Shown here piece by piece: positions 18,603 to 26,671 of a DNA stretch of 64,000 bases (position 1 is the stretch's first letter; each line of letters opens with the position of its first letter). This stretch comes from CAIWHR01 sp963816925 (GTDB lineage Bacteria; Pseudomonadota; Gammaproteobacteria; Burkholderiales; Casimicrobiaceae): NCBI GenBank assembly GCA_963816925.1, contig CAWFMY010000007.1:124001-188000 (forward strand), read 5' to 3'. The position numbers and the translations under genes were made by a program. The notes below the pieces were generated by a model, which saw only the letters and a list, made by a program, of their open reading frames with translations, ran no database searches and was not told the origin of the DNA.

Positions 18603-21072
18603 ATGAACGCACCGACCACCGAATCAGCCGCCCGCCGGCCCGTGTCGCGCGAGATGTCGAAGATCCTGGCCGACTGCCGGGATCTCGCGATTCATCGCCT
18701 GTTGCTTGCGTTCACGACGCTGATGGACAAGGTGTCCGACATGCTGATGGATCGCGCGGGCCGGACCGAGGTGCGCGACGAGCAGCAGGTCTATATGGAC
18801 GCGCGCGCCATCCTGAAATCGCAACGGCCGACGCTGATGGGCGAGTTCGAGAAGCGCATGCGCACGCGCGTCAACGACGGCATCTCGGGCAAGGTCGTCA
18901 GCAAGCAGGAATACGCGAAGGCGAAGGTCGACGTCGACAAGCTGACGCTGGTCGACACGTCGCGCATGGACGAGTCGGTCGTCACCGGGAACATCACGCG
19001 CGTCGTCGAAAATACCTGCCACGACGAATTGCAGACGCTGAATCGCGGCATCGGCCACCTGCTCGGCAACCCCGACCTCGAGACCGCCGACAATCCGCTG
19101 GCGCCCGCCGCCATCGTCGAGTCGTTTGCCGAGGCGCTCAGCACGCTCAAGGCCGACGACCGGATCAAGTTCTCGATCCTGAAGGAGATGAACCAGGCGT
19201 CGCTCGCGGACCTCAACACCATATACGTGGACCTCAACAAGCATCTCACCGGTCTGCGCGTGATTCCCGCCGGAAGCCGCGCCTCGATCATCAATCGGGG
19301 CAGCCCCGCCGACCGCGCGAAGGCCGCCGCCGCGCAGGCCGCCGGGCTCCCGCCCCCATCGCCGACCGAACCGCCGACGGCCGAAGTCGACGTGATGTCG
19401 CTCTTCCGCCGCATGTTTGCCGGGCAATCGGTGCCGATGCGCCCACCGCCCTCATACGCGCCACCCGGTGGAGCGCCCGAAATGCCCTCCGGCCCGATGG
19501 GCTCCATCCGGCGGAATGCCAACGGGCATGCCGTCGCCGGGAATGTTCGACACGTCGCAAGGCGGCGGCGGTGATTTCCCGCAGATCGACATGGGGGGCG
19601 GCGGCGGACGCTACATTCCGACAGGTCCGCTTGCGCCGCTGCCGTCGGGTTACATCCCGGGCGCGCCGATCATGGCGACGCCCGCGCTGGGCGAGGGCCT
19701 TGCAAGATTGCAGGCGGGCGAGACCGGCTTCGATCTAGGCGGCGGCGCGTTCGTCCAGTTCTCGGGGATTCCGCAGGGCACGCACAACGTGCTGCGCGAC
19801 CTGCAGGAATCGCCGCTCGGCAAGAAGGCGAACCAGCTCGAGTCGATGACGATCGAGCTGGTCGCGATGCTGTTCGATTTCATCTTCGAGACCAAGGACC
19901 TGCCCGACGGCATCAAGGCGCTGCTGGCGCGGCTGCAGATCCCGGTGCTGAAGGCCGCGATGCTGGACGGCGCGTTCTTCGCCAAGAAGAACCATCCGTC
20001 GCGCCTGCTCGTCAACGCGCTGGCGGAAGCGGGGCTCGGCTGGTCGCCGGTGATGGGGCAGGAGGATCCCCTCTACAAGCAGATCGGCGTAATCGTCCAT
20101 CGGATCCTCGACGGCTTCGCCGACAACCTCGAGATCTTCGACGAGCTCCGCGAAGACCTCGAGAGGTTCCTCGCGGAGGAGGAAAAGGCCGCCGAAGCGA
20201 ACATCCAGACGACCGCCGAGGAGATCAACCAGAGCGACCGCAAGCAGATCGCGACGGCGGTGGCGAAGACGGAGATCGAGCGTCGCGTCGAGCAATACCC
20301 GATTCCGAATTTCCTCGCGTCGTTCCTGCGCGTGCACTGGCAGTGCGCGCTGGAAAACGTCTACATGCAGCACGGCGAGGAGGGCGAGTCGTGGGGACAG
20401 GCGGTGGCGACCCTCGAGGACCTCGTCTGGAGCGTCCAGCCCAAGAAGACGAACGAGGACCGCCGGCATCTCGTCGCGCTCCTGCCTTCGCTGCTGAAGC
20501 GGATGTCCTCCGGCATGCAGAACGTGAGCTGGCCGCCGGAAGACCGCGAGCGCTTCATGTCGAACCTGGTCGAGGCGCACGCCGCGGCCGTGAAGCCGAC
20601 GCTCGCCGCGATATCGCTGCCGACCGCGGCCGTGGCCGAGCAGGCGAAGGCCGAGGCGGTGATCGCCAAGGCGGCGGGGGACGACGTCGCCGCGGCGAAG
20701 GCCGAGCAGCTCGCGGCCGCGATGGAGCAGGCGGAGCCGGCGCCGGTCGAGGAAACGCCGGAGGTCATCGAAGACCAGTTCCTCGAGATCGCGCAGAACC
20801 TCGAGCGCGGCATGTGGATCGAGTTCGAGGACGACAACGGGCAGCTCGCGTTCGCGAAGCTGGCGTGGATCAGCCCGCTGCGCGGAACGTACCTGTTCAC
20901 CAACCGGCAAGGGCAGAAGGCGCTGTCGATGACGGCCGAGGAACTGGCCGAGCGCTTCCGCTCCGACCGCTCGCGCCTCGTCGAGGCCGAGCCGCTGATC
21001 GACCGCGCGTTCGGCTCGATGATGCAGCAGATCGACACCCAGTTCCCCGAGGCGGAAGCGGCGGCGGATTGA
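18603..21072 (+). pseudogene. DUF1631 family protein, split by a frameshift
   Basis: A member of DUF1631, a betaproteobacterial and gammaproteobacterial family of roughly 700-800 residues with no settled function. It is largely helical and probably cytoplasmic. The first frame begins MNAPTTESAARRPVS at 18603 and runs to a Pro/Gly-rich hinge (about 19480-19500). The rest reads in another frame from about 19500 (GGMPTGMPSPGMFDTSQ) to the stop at 21072, including LRDLQESPLGKKANQLESMT and the C-terminal LTGTYLFT-like block RGTYLFTNRQGQKALSM. Both halves belong to the same family, so a single indel in the low-complexity hinge splits one gene of about 823 codons. The start is only moderately certain, because an in-frame open stretch reaches back to 18453. 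Confidence 0.75.
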
Positions 21073-21842
21073 CGGCGGTTCGACGCATCGGCGCGCTGAT
21101 CATCGGCGACGAGATCCTGTCGGGCAAGCGCGCGGACAAGCACCTCGCGCACGTGATCGCCACGTTGTCGGCCCGCGGATTGACGCTCGCGTGGGCCCGC
21201 TACGAGGGCGACGACCGCGCGCGGCTCACCGCCGTGCTGCGCGAATCGTTCGCGGCCGGCGACCTCGTGTTCTCGTTCGGCGGCGTCGGCGCGACGCCTG
21301 ACGACCATACGCGGCAGTCGGCCGCCGCGGCGCTCGGCGTGCCGCTCGTGCGCCATCCGCAGGCGCTCGCGGAGCTCGAAGCGCGCTTCGGCGCCGAAGC
21401 CTGGCCCCATCGCGTGCTGATGGCCGATTTTCCGGAAGGAAGCGCGATCATCCCGAATCCGGTGAACCGCGTCGCGTCGTTCTCGATCCGCGATCACCAC
21501 TTCTTCCCCGGCTTTCCCCAGATGGCATGGCCGATGCTCGATTGGGTGCTGGCAACGCACTACCCGGCGCTTGCCGCGCCGCCGTCGGCGGAGCGGACGA
21601 TCGTCGTGTACGGCGCGGGCGAGAGCATGCTGTTGCCGCTGATGGACGACAACGTCGCGCGCTTCCCCCAGTTGAAGCTCTTCAGCCTGCCCTCGTTCCT
21701 GCCGGATGGCGGGAGAAGGATCGAGCTTGGCGTGCGCGGCGACCCCACGAGTCTCGACGCCGCGATCGCGCATCTCATCGCCGGCGTCGAGGCCGGCGGT
21801 TTTCGATGGGAGCCGCTCGTCGCGTCCAAGCCGGAGGAATGA
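21069..21842 (+). CDS. MoaB/CinA-type molybdopterin-binding domain protein
   Basis: A 257-residue protein of the competence/damage-inducible CinA N-terminal (COG1058, MoaB/Mog-fold) group. It has RIGALIIGDEILSGKRADKH near the start and SFGGVGATPDDHTRQSAA, the usual GG-(V/I)-G-x-TxDD nucleotide/pterin-binding loop. The C-terminal CinA deamidase domain is absent, as in many proteobacterial members. No ATG fits. TTG 21069 overlaps the upstream TGA in the form TTGA, which suggests translational coupling with the DUF1631 gene. Candidate roles are NAD-repair-like pyrophosphatase or molybdopterin-related chemistry; the sequence does not decide between them. Confidence 0.8.
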   Translation: MTAVRRIGALIIGDEILSGKRADKHLAHVIATLSARGLTLAWARYEGDDRARLTAVLRESFAAGDLVFSFGGVGATPDDHTRQSAAAALGVPLVRHPQALAELEARFGAEAWPHRVLMADFPEGSAIIPNPVNRVASFSIRDHHFFPGFPQMAWPMLDWVLATHYPALAAPPSAERTIVVYGAGESMLLPLMDDNVARFPQLKLFSLPSFLPDGGRRIELGVRGDPTSLDAAIAHLIAGVEAGGFRWEPLVASKPEE

Positions 21843-22555
21843 AAGCTGTTTTGCGTGCGCTCGCGCGCGCCTTCCCCCTGATCGGCGATCGGCGCGTACT
21901 GGTGCTGGTCGCCGCGCCGCTCGTCGCCGCGATGGTCCTGTGGCTCGTCGCGGCAATCGCCTTCGGCGCGCCGCTCACGCACGCGCTCGCGGGCTTGATC
22001 GCGCGTGGATTCGCGACGTTCGGGCTCGGCGGAGAGCCGGGCGCCGTCGCCACCGCAGGGGGCGCGATCTTGTCGTTCGTGTTGATCACCCTTGCGGCAG
22101 GCGCGCTTGCGCTCGCGGCCATCGCCATGTTTGCCGGACCGGTCTTCGTGCGCGTGGTCGAAGCGCGTCATTTTCCGTCGCTCGCGCGGGCGCGCGGCGG
22201 AACGACGGCCGGCAGCGCGATGAACGCGATCGTCGCCGTCGCGCTGTGGGTTCCGATGGCGATCCTCGTGCTCCCGTTCCTGCTGTTTCCGCCGGTTGGC
22301 GTGCCGCTGTCGCTGTGCGTGAACGCATGGCTCAACCAGCGGCTCTTCCGGTACGATGCACTCGCCGAGCACGCGAGCCGCGAGGAGCGGGCGGCGATCG
22401 TTCGCACGGCGCGGTGGCGGCTGTTCGGCCTGGGCCTCGCGCTGTCGCCGCTGTCGCTGGTGCCGTTCGTGAATCTGCTGGCGCCGATCTACGCCGGGCT
22501 TGCGTTCACGTATTTGTGTCTCGCGGAACTCGAGCAACTGCGCATGCGCACGCCA
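21839..22555 (+). CDS. EI24 domain (CysZ-like) membrane protein, 3' end disrupted
   Basis: A membrane protein of the EI24/CysZ group, with about five hydrophobic segments: VLVLVAAPLVAAMVLWLVAA, ILSFVLITLAAGALALAA, ALWVPMAILVLPFLLFPPVG and LVPFVNLLAPIYAGLAFTYL. It starts with an ATGA overlap on the preceding gene. Coherent family sequence ends around TYLCLAELEQLRMR near 22550. The frame then runs on without a stop into sequence whose coding frame belongs to the next gene. The end given here is therefore the last recognisable codon, not a stop. A small deletion or indel near 22550-22570 is likely. CysZ transports sulfate in E. coli; nothing here ties this protein to sulfate. Confidence 0.7.
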
Positions 22556-22608
22556 ACGCGGCGCTCAACCGCGCGGTGCTGGCGAGAAGACATCGCGACT
22601 ACGAGACC

Positions 22609-22932
22609 ATGCGCGGCGAGCTCGCCACCGCGCAGCAGGAGGCCGACCGTCTGCACTTCACGTTCGGCGACGTCATCGAGCGCGCGATGTTCCATCCGGA
22701 AAGCGCGAGCGACCCTTCGCTCTACCATTTCGTCGGGCGGCGCGACACGAGCATTGCGGGCCAGCCGGCGGTCGTGGTCGACTACACGCTGGAGCTGCGC
22801 GAAGGGCGCCGCTACTTGCGCAAGGCGTACGTCATGTTCAACGACCACCTGTTCGTTGCCGAGTTCATCGGGCTCCAGCAATCGCTCGCGGTGTTCGACA
22901 ACGTGGTCGCGAGCATCTCGTTTCCGCCGTGA
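22609..22932 (+). CDS. Hypothetical protein, probably lacking its 5' end
   Basis: A coherent reading frame ends at 22932 and contains LHFTFGDVIERAMFHPES, VVVDYTLELREGRRYLRKAY and a C-terminal QQSLAVFDNVVASISFPP. The first ATG is at 22609, but good protein-like sequence reaches back to about 22560 (AALNRAVLARRHRDYETM). There is no ribosome site or signal peptide. The N-terminus, perhaps an exported or lipoprotein leader, appears lost at the junction with the EI24 gene. I do not recognise the family. The stop overlaps the GTG of the next lipoprotein gene, so these genes form one operon. Confidence 0.55.
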   Translation: MRGELATAQQEADRLHFTFGDVIERAMFHPESASDPSLYHFVGRRDTSIAGQPAVVVDYTLELREGRRYLRKAYVMFNDHLFVAEFIGLQQSLAVFDNVVASISFPP

Positions 22933-23825
22933 ACGCCTGGTGCCGCGTCGGCGCGGCGGCTGCGCTCGTCGTCCTCGCGACGGCATGCTCGAAGTCGGAT
23001 CGACCGGCTCGGACCGGGGCCGGCGCCGATCAGCCGCGCCGCGTCGACGCCGGCGTGCATCGCGTGACCGTGCGGGTGCCGCCGGGCTGGGAGGTGCGTG
23101 AGGAGGCGGACCAGGCCGTCATCAGGACCGCGCCCGTCAGCGACGCCGAGCAGCGCGCGCTCGACCGCAACGGCGAGCTGCCGACGAAAGATGTCGCCGA
23201 AGTCCGGCTGCGCGATCTCGGACCGGTGACGCCGGCGGGCATGCAGCAAGCGGTGGCGGCGGCACGCGAGCTTTGGCGCGACGGCCACGTCGCGGAAGCG
23301 AAGGCGCTGTTGCGAAGTGCGCCGCTGCGCTCCGAGCTCCTGCCTTCACTCGCCCCGCCGTCTGATTTCGCGCGCGCATGGTCGCGGCTGCGCCATGCGC
23401 CGGAGAGCGCGCCCTACGACAGCGTTGCCGCGGACCTTGCCACGATCATTGCGGGCCTCGGCGCGGCGCCGCCGCCCGCACTTTCCGCGGTCGTGGACTG
23501 GGGTCTGCCTCGAGTCGACGCCACGCGTCTGTCGTCCCCGTGGCAGCTCCAGGGCGGTAAATTCGACGGCGAGGAAAACGACGCCAACGCCGGCCGCCCC
23601 GATGCCCGACGCCGCGACGTCGTATGGCGCAAGACCGTGCAGGTCGACGGACGCGAGGCCGAGGAAATCGAGACCTTCGACAATCTCACGCATGCGTTCC
23701 GGCGGCGGCTGCTCTTCCTCGTGAACGACCAGCACCTGCTCGTGGTCGCGTCCGAGGCCGGCGGCCGCGAGTACAGCATTCGTGGCTACGAAACGGTACG
23801 CTCGTCACTGCAATTGACGCGGTGA
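22929..23825 (+). CDS. Putative lipoprotein of unknown function
   Basis: A 298-residue protein with a lipoprotein signal (AAAALVVLATACSKS); the lipobox is L-A-T-A-C with Cys as residue 21. The start is GTG 22929, overlapping the upstream TGA as GTGA. The mature part includes HRVTVRVPPGWEVREEADQ, resembling proteins that evaluate a stress-type input, and a C-terminal strand-rich block ending EYSIRGYETVRSSLQLTR, which echoes the tail of the preceding small gene (VFDNVVASISF). Family and function are not recognised. It is probably anchored in the inner or outer membrane facing the periplasm. Confidence 0.75.
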   Translation: MNAWCRVGAAAALVVLATACSKSDRPARTGAGADQPRRVDAGVHRVTVRVPPGWEVREEADQAVIRTAPVSDAEQRALDRNGELPTKDVAEVRLRDLGPVTPAGMQQAVAAARELWRDGHVAEAKALLRSAPLRSELLPSLAPPSDFARAWSRLRHAPESAPYDSVAADLATIIAGLGAAPPPALSAVVDWGLPRVDATRLSSPWQLQGGKFDGEENDANAGRPDARRRDVVWRKTVQVDGREAEEIETFDNLTHAFRRRLLFLVNDQHLLVVASEAGGREYSIRGYETVRSSLQLTR

Positions 23826-23876
23826 GCGCGGTACGATGCGCCTGCTGAGGTCGGCGGTCGGAAAGGGAGCAGCGCA

Positions 23877-24329
23877 ATGAAGCAAATCACCGGCATGGAC
23901 GAGAGCGGGCATGGGTACGACGACGTCGCGGTCGGCGACACGTTCAGCCGCTCGATCACGGTCACCGACACGCACCTCGTGCTCGGCGCCGGGCTGATCG
24001 GCGACTTCAATCCGCATCACGTCAACGACGAATACGCGAAGGGCTCGCGCTTCGGCACGCGGATCCTGCACGGGATGCTCACGAGCGCCATCATGGGCGC
24101 GCCGGTCGGGATGTATTTCCACGGCACCGCGATCGCGTATCTGGAGCATGCCGCCCGGTTCAAGGCGCCGGTCCGTGCCGGCGATACGTTGACCACGACC
24201 TGGACCATCACCGAGAAGCACGCCAAGCCGCATCACGGCGGCGGCGTGGTCGTCCTGTCCGGCATCTGTCGCAATCAGGATGGCGTGATCGTCGCCGAGG
24301 CCGACGGCAAGATGCTGGTAGCGGCGTGA
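23877..24329 (+). CDS. MaoC-like (R)-specific enoyl-CoA hydratase family protein
   Basis: A 150-residue hotdog-fold protein of the MaoC dehydratase family. The hydratase motif is visible as IGDFNPHHVNDEYAKGSRFG, with Asp and His in the D-x-N-P-x-H arrangement, followed by RILHGMLTSAIMG. Such enzymes hydrate trans-2-enoyl-CoA in beta-oxidation, polyhydroxyalkanoate precursor supply or related CoA pathways. ATG 23877 follows an AGGGAG ribosome site. A -10-like TACGAT at 23832-23837 suggests its own promoter. The final codons fall inside the first unit of the 118-bp repeat described next. Confidence 0.88.
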   Translation: MKQITGMDESGHGYDDVAVGDTFSRSITVTDTHLVLGAGLIGDFNPHHVNDEYAKGSRFGTRILHGMLTSAIMGAPVGMYFHGTAIAYLEHAARFKAPVRAGDTLTTTWTITEKHAKPHHGGGVVVLSGICRNQDGVIVAEADGKMLVAA

Positions 24330-24556
24330 GCGGCGAGCCGGGGCCCCGGGTGCGAAGCGCCAAGGGGGAGCGAGCAAATGCGAATCGCCGCATCGGCCGA
24401 CAGTCCGGCGCGACGCGACAAATTGGCGGCGCGGAGGCCGCGGCGTGAGCGGCGCGCCGAGGCTTGGAGCGAAGCGCCAAGGGGAGCGAGCATCGCGAGT
24501 CGCCGCCTGAGGCCGACCGCTCGGCACGTCGAAGGCTGAAGGCCGTGCGGAGGCCG
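24321..24556. repeat. Two diverged 118-bp direct repeats between maoC and pyrD
   Basis: Two adjacent units of about 118 bp (24321-24438 and 24439-24556) both begin GCGGCGTGAGCGGCG, share GCGAAGCGCCAAGGGG then GAGCGAGCA, and end GCGGAGGCC. A third unit may begin at 24560 with GGGGCGTGA. The first unit contains the last codons and the stop of the MaoC gene, and the start of the second repeats that stop context. No gene is credible in the rest of the 257-bp gap. It looks like a dispersed intergenic repeat or a slipped duplication of the gene end. Confidence 0.7.
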
Positions 24557-24586
24557 ACGACGGGGCGTGAATGCCGGCGACCGACC

Positions 24587-25604
24587 TCAGCCGTCCGCCA
24601 GCGCCCGCGCGCACTCCGCGACCAGGTCCGGGCCGCGGTAGATGAGCCCCGTGTAAATCTGCACCAGCGTGGCACCGGCGTCGATCTTTTCCTTCGCGTC
24701 GGCGCCGGAAAGGATTCCGCCGACGCCGATGATCGGCAGCGCGCCGTCGAGCGCTTTCGCGAGCGCGCGAATCACGGCGGTTGACTTGGGCGCGCAGCGG
24801 TCGTCCCGACAACCCGCCGGCTTCGTCGGCGCGACGCAATCCCGGGATGGCGTCCCTCGAGACGGTCGTGTTGGTCGCGATGACGCCATCGACGCGATGG
24901 CGCACGAGGAGTTTCGCGATGCCGGACACCGCCGCCGGCGTCAGGTCCGGCGCGATCTTGACCGCGATCGGCGTGTATTTGCCGTGCTTGTCGCCCAACG
25001 CCTTCTGCTCCTTCTTGAGCGCGGTCAAAAGCGCGCCGAGCGCGTCGTCGGCCTGCAGGTCGCGCAAGCCCTTGGTGTTGGGCGACGAGATGTTGACGGT
25101 CACGTAGGAAGCCCGCGCATACACGGCGCGGAGGCACGCGAGATAGTCGTCGACGGCGCGCGCATTCGGCGTGTCGAAGTTCTTGCCGATGTTGAGGCCC
25201 AGGATGCCTTCATACGATGCGCGCGCGACGTTCGCGAGGAACCGCTCGACGCCGTCGTTGTTGAACCCCATGCGGTTGATCAGCGCCTGCGCCTCGGGCA
25301 GCCGGAAGAGACGTGGCCTCGGATTGCCGGGTTGCGCGCGCGGCGTCACCGTGCCGCACTCGACGAAGCCGAAGCCCAGCCCGGCCAGTGCGTCGATGTG
25401 CGCGGCATTCTTGTCGAGGCCCGCGGCGAGTCCCACGCGGTTCGGAAACGTGAGTCCCATCGCCGTGACGGGCGATGCGGGAACCTGCGGCGCGAACGCG
25501 CGGGCGAGGCCGACTTTCGCCGCGGCGTCGAGTCCCGCGAACACCAGGTCATGCGCGGTTTCGGGGTCGAGCGCGAACAGGAACGGGCGGAACAGCGGAT
25601 ACAT
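24587..25604 (-). pseudogene. pyrD: Dihydroorotate dehydrogenase (quinone), frameshifted near its 3' end
   Basis: Class 2 dihydroorotate dehydrogenase, the membrane-associated FMN enzyme of pyrimidine synthesis that passes electrons to quinone. From ATG 25604 the frame shows MYPLFRPFLFALDPETAHDL, GLTFPNRVGLAAGLDKNA, GTVTPRAQPGNPRPRLFRLP, INRMGFNNDG, the catalytic-serine region TVNISSPNTKGLRDLQ and GVIATNTTVSRD. After GGLSGRPL (about 24800) the sequence changes frame. It then continues as KSTAVIRALAKALDGALPII and ATLVQIYTGLIYRGP to the stop at 24587. The total of about 339 codons equals the normal length. The gene should be essential, so the single indel at about 24790-24805 is probably a sequence error. 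Confidence 0.88.
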
Positions 25605-25613
25605 TGCGGTGCG

Positions 25614-25623
25614 ATGTTAACAT
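25614..25623. promoter_or_regulatory. Palindrome giving divergent -10 boxes for pyrD and mltB
   Basis: ATGTTAACAT is a perfect 10-bp palindrome in the 50-bp gap between pyrD and mltB. It reads TAACAT on both strands, four of six matches to the -10 consensus. The plus-strand copy is followed by TCGCGC, as in other promoters of this window. It would put both start sites close to their genes. It could equally be a regulator binding site. Confidence 0.4.
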
Positions 25624-25654
25624 TCGCGCGCTTTCGATCGCACAATCACGCTCA

Positions 25655-26671
25655 ATGCGCGCAGCACCTCACCTCATTCTCATCCTGCTATGCGCCGGGC
25701 TTGCCGCAATCGCGAGCGCCGCCACGGGGACGTATGCCGGGCGCGCCGATGTGCAGGCATTCATCGACGAGATGGTCGGCGAGCAGAACTACGACCGCGC
25801 CGCGCTCGTTCGCGCGTTCGCGGCTGCACGGTATCAGCCACGGATCATCGAGGCCATGCAGCGTCCGCTGCTCGCGCCGCCCAAGTGGTACGAGTACGCG
25901 CCGCCGCTCGTTTCGCGCGCCCGGGTCGAGGGAGGCCTCGCCTACTGGGACGCGCATGCCGCGGACCTCGCGCGCGCGGAGGAGCGTTTCGGCGTCCCGC
26001 CGGAAATCATCGTCGCCATCATCGGCATCGAGACGACCTACGGGCGCAACACCGGCAATCATCGCGCCCTCGATGCACTCGCCACGCTCGCATTCGACTA
26101 TCCGCGCCGGGCGGCGTTCTTTCGCGGCGAGCTGAAGCAGTTCCTTCTGCTGGCCCGCGAGCAGAACGTGGACCCCACCGCGCCCAAGGGCAGCTTTGCC
26201 GGCGCGCTGGGCGTGCCGCAGTTCATGCCGGGCAGCTACCGCGAGTTCGCCGTCGACTTCGACGGCGACGGCCACGTCGATCTCTGGACGAGTCCCGCCG
26301 ACATCGTCGGCAGCGTCGGCAGCTATCTCGCCCGGCACGACTGGCAACGCGGGCAGCCGGTGCTGCTGCCGGCCGCCATCGCCGAGGACAACCTGCCGGC
26401 GGTGCAGCGCCGCCTCGACGGCGGCATCAGCGAGCGTCGTTCGGCGGAGGCGTGGTCGGTCGACGGCGTCGCGGCCTCCGGCGCACCGTTCGATCTCGCG
26501 CCCGATCCCGTCGCGTTGCTGATGCTCGAGGAAAGGGACGCGGACGGCGTGGAGGGCGCGAGCTACTGGATCGCGTGCCATAACTTCTACGTGCTGACGC
26601 GTTACAACCGCAGCCGGCTCTACGCCACGGCAGTCTACGAGCTCGCGACGCAGATCCGGCTCGCGCGCTAG
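25655..26671 (+). CDS. mltB: Membrane-bound lytic murein transglycosylase B
   Basis: A 338-residue lytic transglycosylase that cleaves the MurNAc-GlcNAc bond of peptidoglycan with formation of 1,6-anhydro ends. The exported leader is LILILLCAGLAAIASA; no lipobox is evident, so the protein may be soluble in the periplasm. The catalytic glutamate lies in IVAIIGIETTYGRNTGN. Other landmarks are YPRRAAFFRGELKQFLLLA, GSFAGALGVPQFMPGSYREF and FDGDGHVDLW. Its stop TAG shares bases with the stop of convergent pgi. Confidence 0.93.
   Translation: MRAAPHLILILLCAGLAAIASAATGTYAGRADVQAFIDEMVGEQNYDRAALVRAFAAARYQPRIIEAMQRPLLAPPKWYEYAPPLVSRARVEGGLAYWDAHAADLARAEERFGVPPEIIVAIIGIETTYGRNTGNHRALDALATLAFDYPRRAAFFRGELKQFLLLAREQNVDPTAPKGSFAGALGVPQFMPGSYREFAVDFDGDGHVDLWTSPADIVGSVGSYLARHDWQRGQPVLLPAAIAEDNLPAVQRRLDGGISERRSAEAWSVDGVAASGAPFDLAPDPVALLMLEERDADGVEGASYWIACHNFYVLTRYNRSRLYATAVYELATQIRLAR

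Noticed and set aside
20361..21956. Long minus-strand frame over the DUF1631 and MoaB/CinA genes
   Set aside because: It spans two plus-strand genes with clear family motifs and has shadow-frame composition.
24330..24586. Short open frames in the repeat region considered as a small gene
   Set aside because: No ribosome site or conserved protein text; the sequence is explained by two direct repeats.
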